6,743 nt of DNA from Bordetella parapertussis. GTDB taxonomy: Bacteria; Pseudomonadota; Gammaproteobacteria; Burkholderiales; Burkholderiaceae_B. Positions 6,206 through 6,743 of this stretch are shown here, piece by piece. The stretch is from assembly GCA_945882005.1 (NCBI GenBank), contig CAMCWG010000164.1:1-6743 (forward strand), given 5' to 3'. The notes beneath the pieces were generated by a model that was not told the DNA's origin, did no database searches, and saw nothing but the letters and a program-made list of their open reading frames with translations. Each line of letters opens with the position of its first letter. Within the stretch, counting starts at the first letter, position 1. The translations under genes and the position numbers were made by a program.

Positions 6206-6743
6206 ATGATTGATATCAGGATGACGTTTGAAGATGGTCGACGGGAGAGGCTAAGTCTTGAGCCTCCGTTTGTTATCGGGCGTTCTGCGGAGTGTGCGTT
6301 GCGCATTCAGCATTGGCGCGTAGCGAAAGCACATCTTCGTGTGCGTCTAGATCATACCGGTTGTTATCTTGAGGATCTTGGCTCATTAGTTGGGACGCGA
6401 GTAAATGGCAACAGGCTTGTTCGGTATGGACCCGTACAACAAACAGATGAAGTTGTAGTGGGCCCATGTTTATTAAGCTTTGCCATTTCTGAACACGATG
6501 TCATTGACTCGGACCTAGGGCAAACCGCTCTCGATCCAAGGCCGTCAGAGATGACGCAGTTAGATCCCATTGAGTCCAACAGTTTTGATCGTGCGATTAG
6601 AAGATCACTTCATCTCGGTCTAATAAAAGCGCTCGACTTAAGGCGGACTGACATTGCTTCGCTAACCCCGACTGCATTGCGTGACTATGCGTGCGACTGC
6701 GCGCGTCACCTCCCACTTGATCTCATGGAGAACATTAGCGACA
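6206..6743 (+). CDS. cpaF: FHA domain protein, probably FHA-CpaF/TadA ATPase fusion, 3'-truncated
   Basis: The frame is open to the right edge, giving 179 residues. Residues 1-95 form an FHA (forkhead-associated) domain: FVIGRS (22-27), KAH (41-43), LEDLGSLVGTRVNG (55-68), then a strand near 82-93. FHA domains usually bind phosphothreonine. The Gly25-Arg26-Ser27 loop and Asn67 are kept, but the usual Ser-Arg before the conserved His is Ala40-Lys41, so phosphopeptide binding may be weak or changed. A linker (96-125) leads to RAIRRSLHLGLIKALDLRR (129-147) and TPTALRDYACDCARHLPLDL, which resemble the helical N-terminal region of CpaF/TadA secretion ATPases. The Walker motifs, if present, lie beyond the window. 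In the Tad system the ATPase at the inner membrane drives pilus polymerisation. Gene order after the secretin agrees. The start ATG is 4 bases past the secretin stop, with a good SD. A stand-alone FHA protein is less likely. Confidence 0.8.
   Translation, partial: MIDIRMTFEDGRRERLSLEPPFVIGRSAECALRIQHWRVAKAHLRVRLDHTGCYLEDLGSLVGTRVNGNRLVRYGPVQQTDEVVVGPCLLSFAISEHDVIDSDLGQTALDPRPSEMTQLDPIESNSFDRAIRRSLHLGLIKALDLRRTDIASLTPTALRDYACDCARHLPLDLMENISD

Noticed and set aside
1..6743. Mobile elements, CRISPR arrays, tRNA or rRNA genes
   Set aside because: No direct repeat array, transposase-like frame, terminal inverted repeats or RNA gene signature was seen on either strand.

Overview
The window holds the end of a metabolic gene followed by the front part of a tad (tight adherence, Flp/type IVb pilus) locus. 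All genes lie on the + strand. The outer-membrane secretin shows a Gram-negative host. The gene order (pilin, TadG-like, TadE-like, unknown protein, CpaB/RcpC, CpaC/RcpA, FHA-fused CpaF/TadA) and the style of the proteins resemble betaproteobacterial (Burkholderiales-type) tad loci. That placement is an impression from memory, not a search. Base composition looks mixed, near 50% GC by eye.

Region 1 (1-1017) is the C-terminal ~338 residues of a fold-type III PLP enzyme of the D-serine dehydratase / D-threonine aldolase-like family, cut by the left edge. It has no visible link to the pilus. Region 2 (1018-1111) is a 94-base gap that must carry the pilin gene's leader and perhaps its promoter, though no clear promoter or terminator is seen. 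Region 3 (1112-6743) is one tightly packed run: a small Flp-type pilin, a TadG-like pseudopilin, a TadE-like pseudopilin, an unrecognised exported (probably lipoprotein) protein, the periplasmic CpaB/RcpC protein, the CpaC/RcpA secretin, and the first 179 residues of an FHA-domain protein. The end of that last fragment looks like the start of the CpaF/TadA ATPase. Three of the junctions are 4-base ATGA stop/start overlaps.

Known roles in Tad systems let the parts be joined. The pilin, matured by a prepilin peptidase not seen here, is polymerised by the CpaF/TadA ATPase with inner-membrane platform proteins expected downstream. The fibre passes the outer membrane through the CpaC secretin, which CpaB supports. 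TadE/TadG-like pseudopilins prime or modulate assembly. The system as a whole is a known type. The points that merit a second look are the unrecognised gene between tadE and cpaB, the FHA-ATPase fusion with an altered phosphothreonine-binding motif, and a strong hairpin at the 3' end of the pilin gene that may set its expression relative to the assembly genes.
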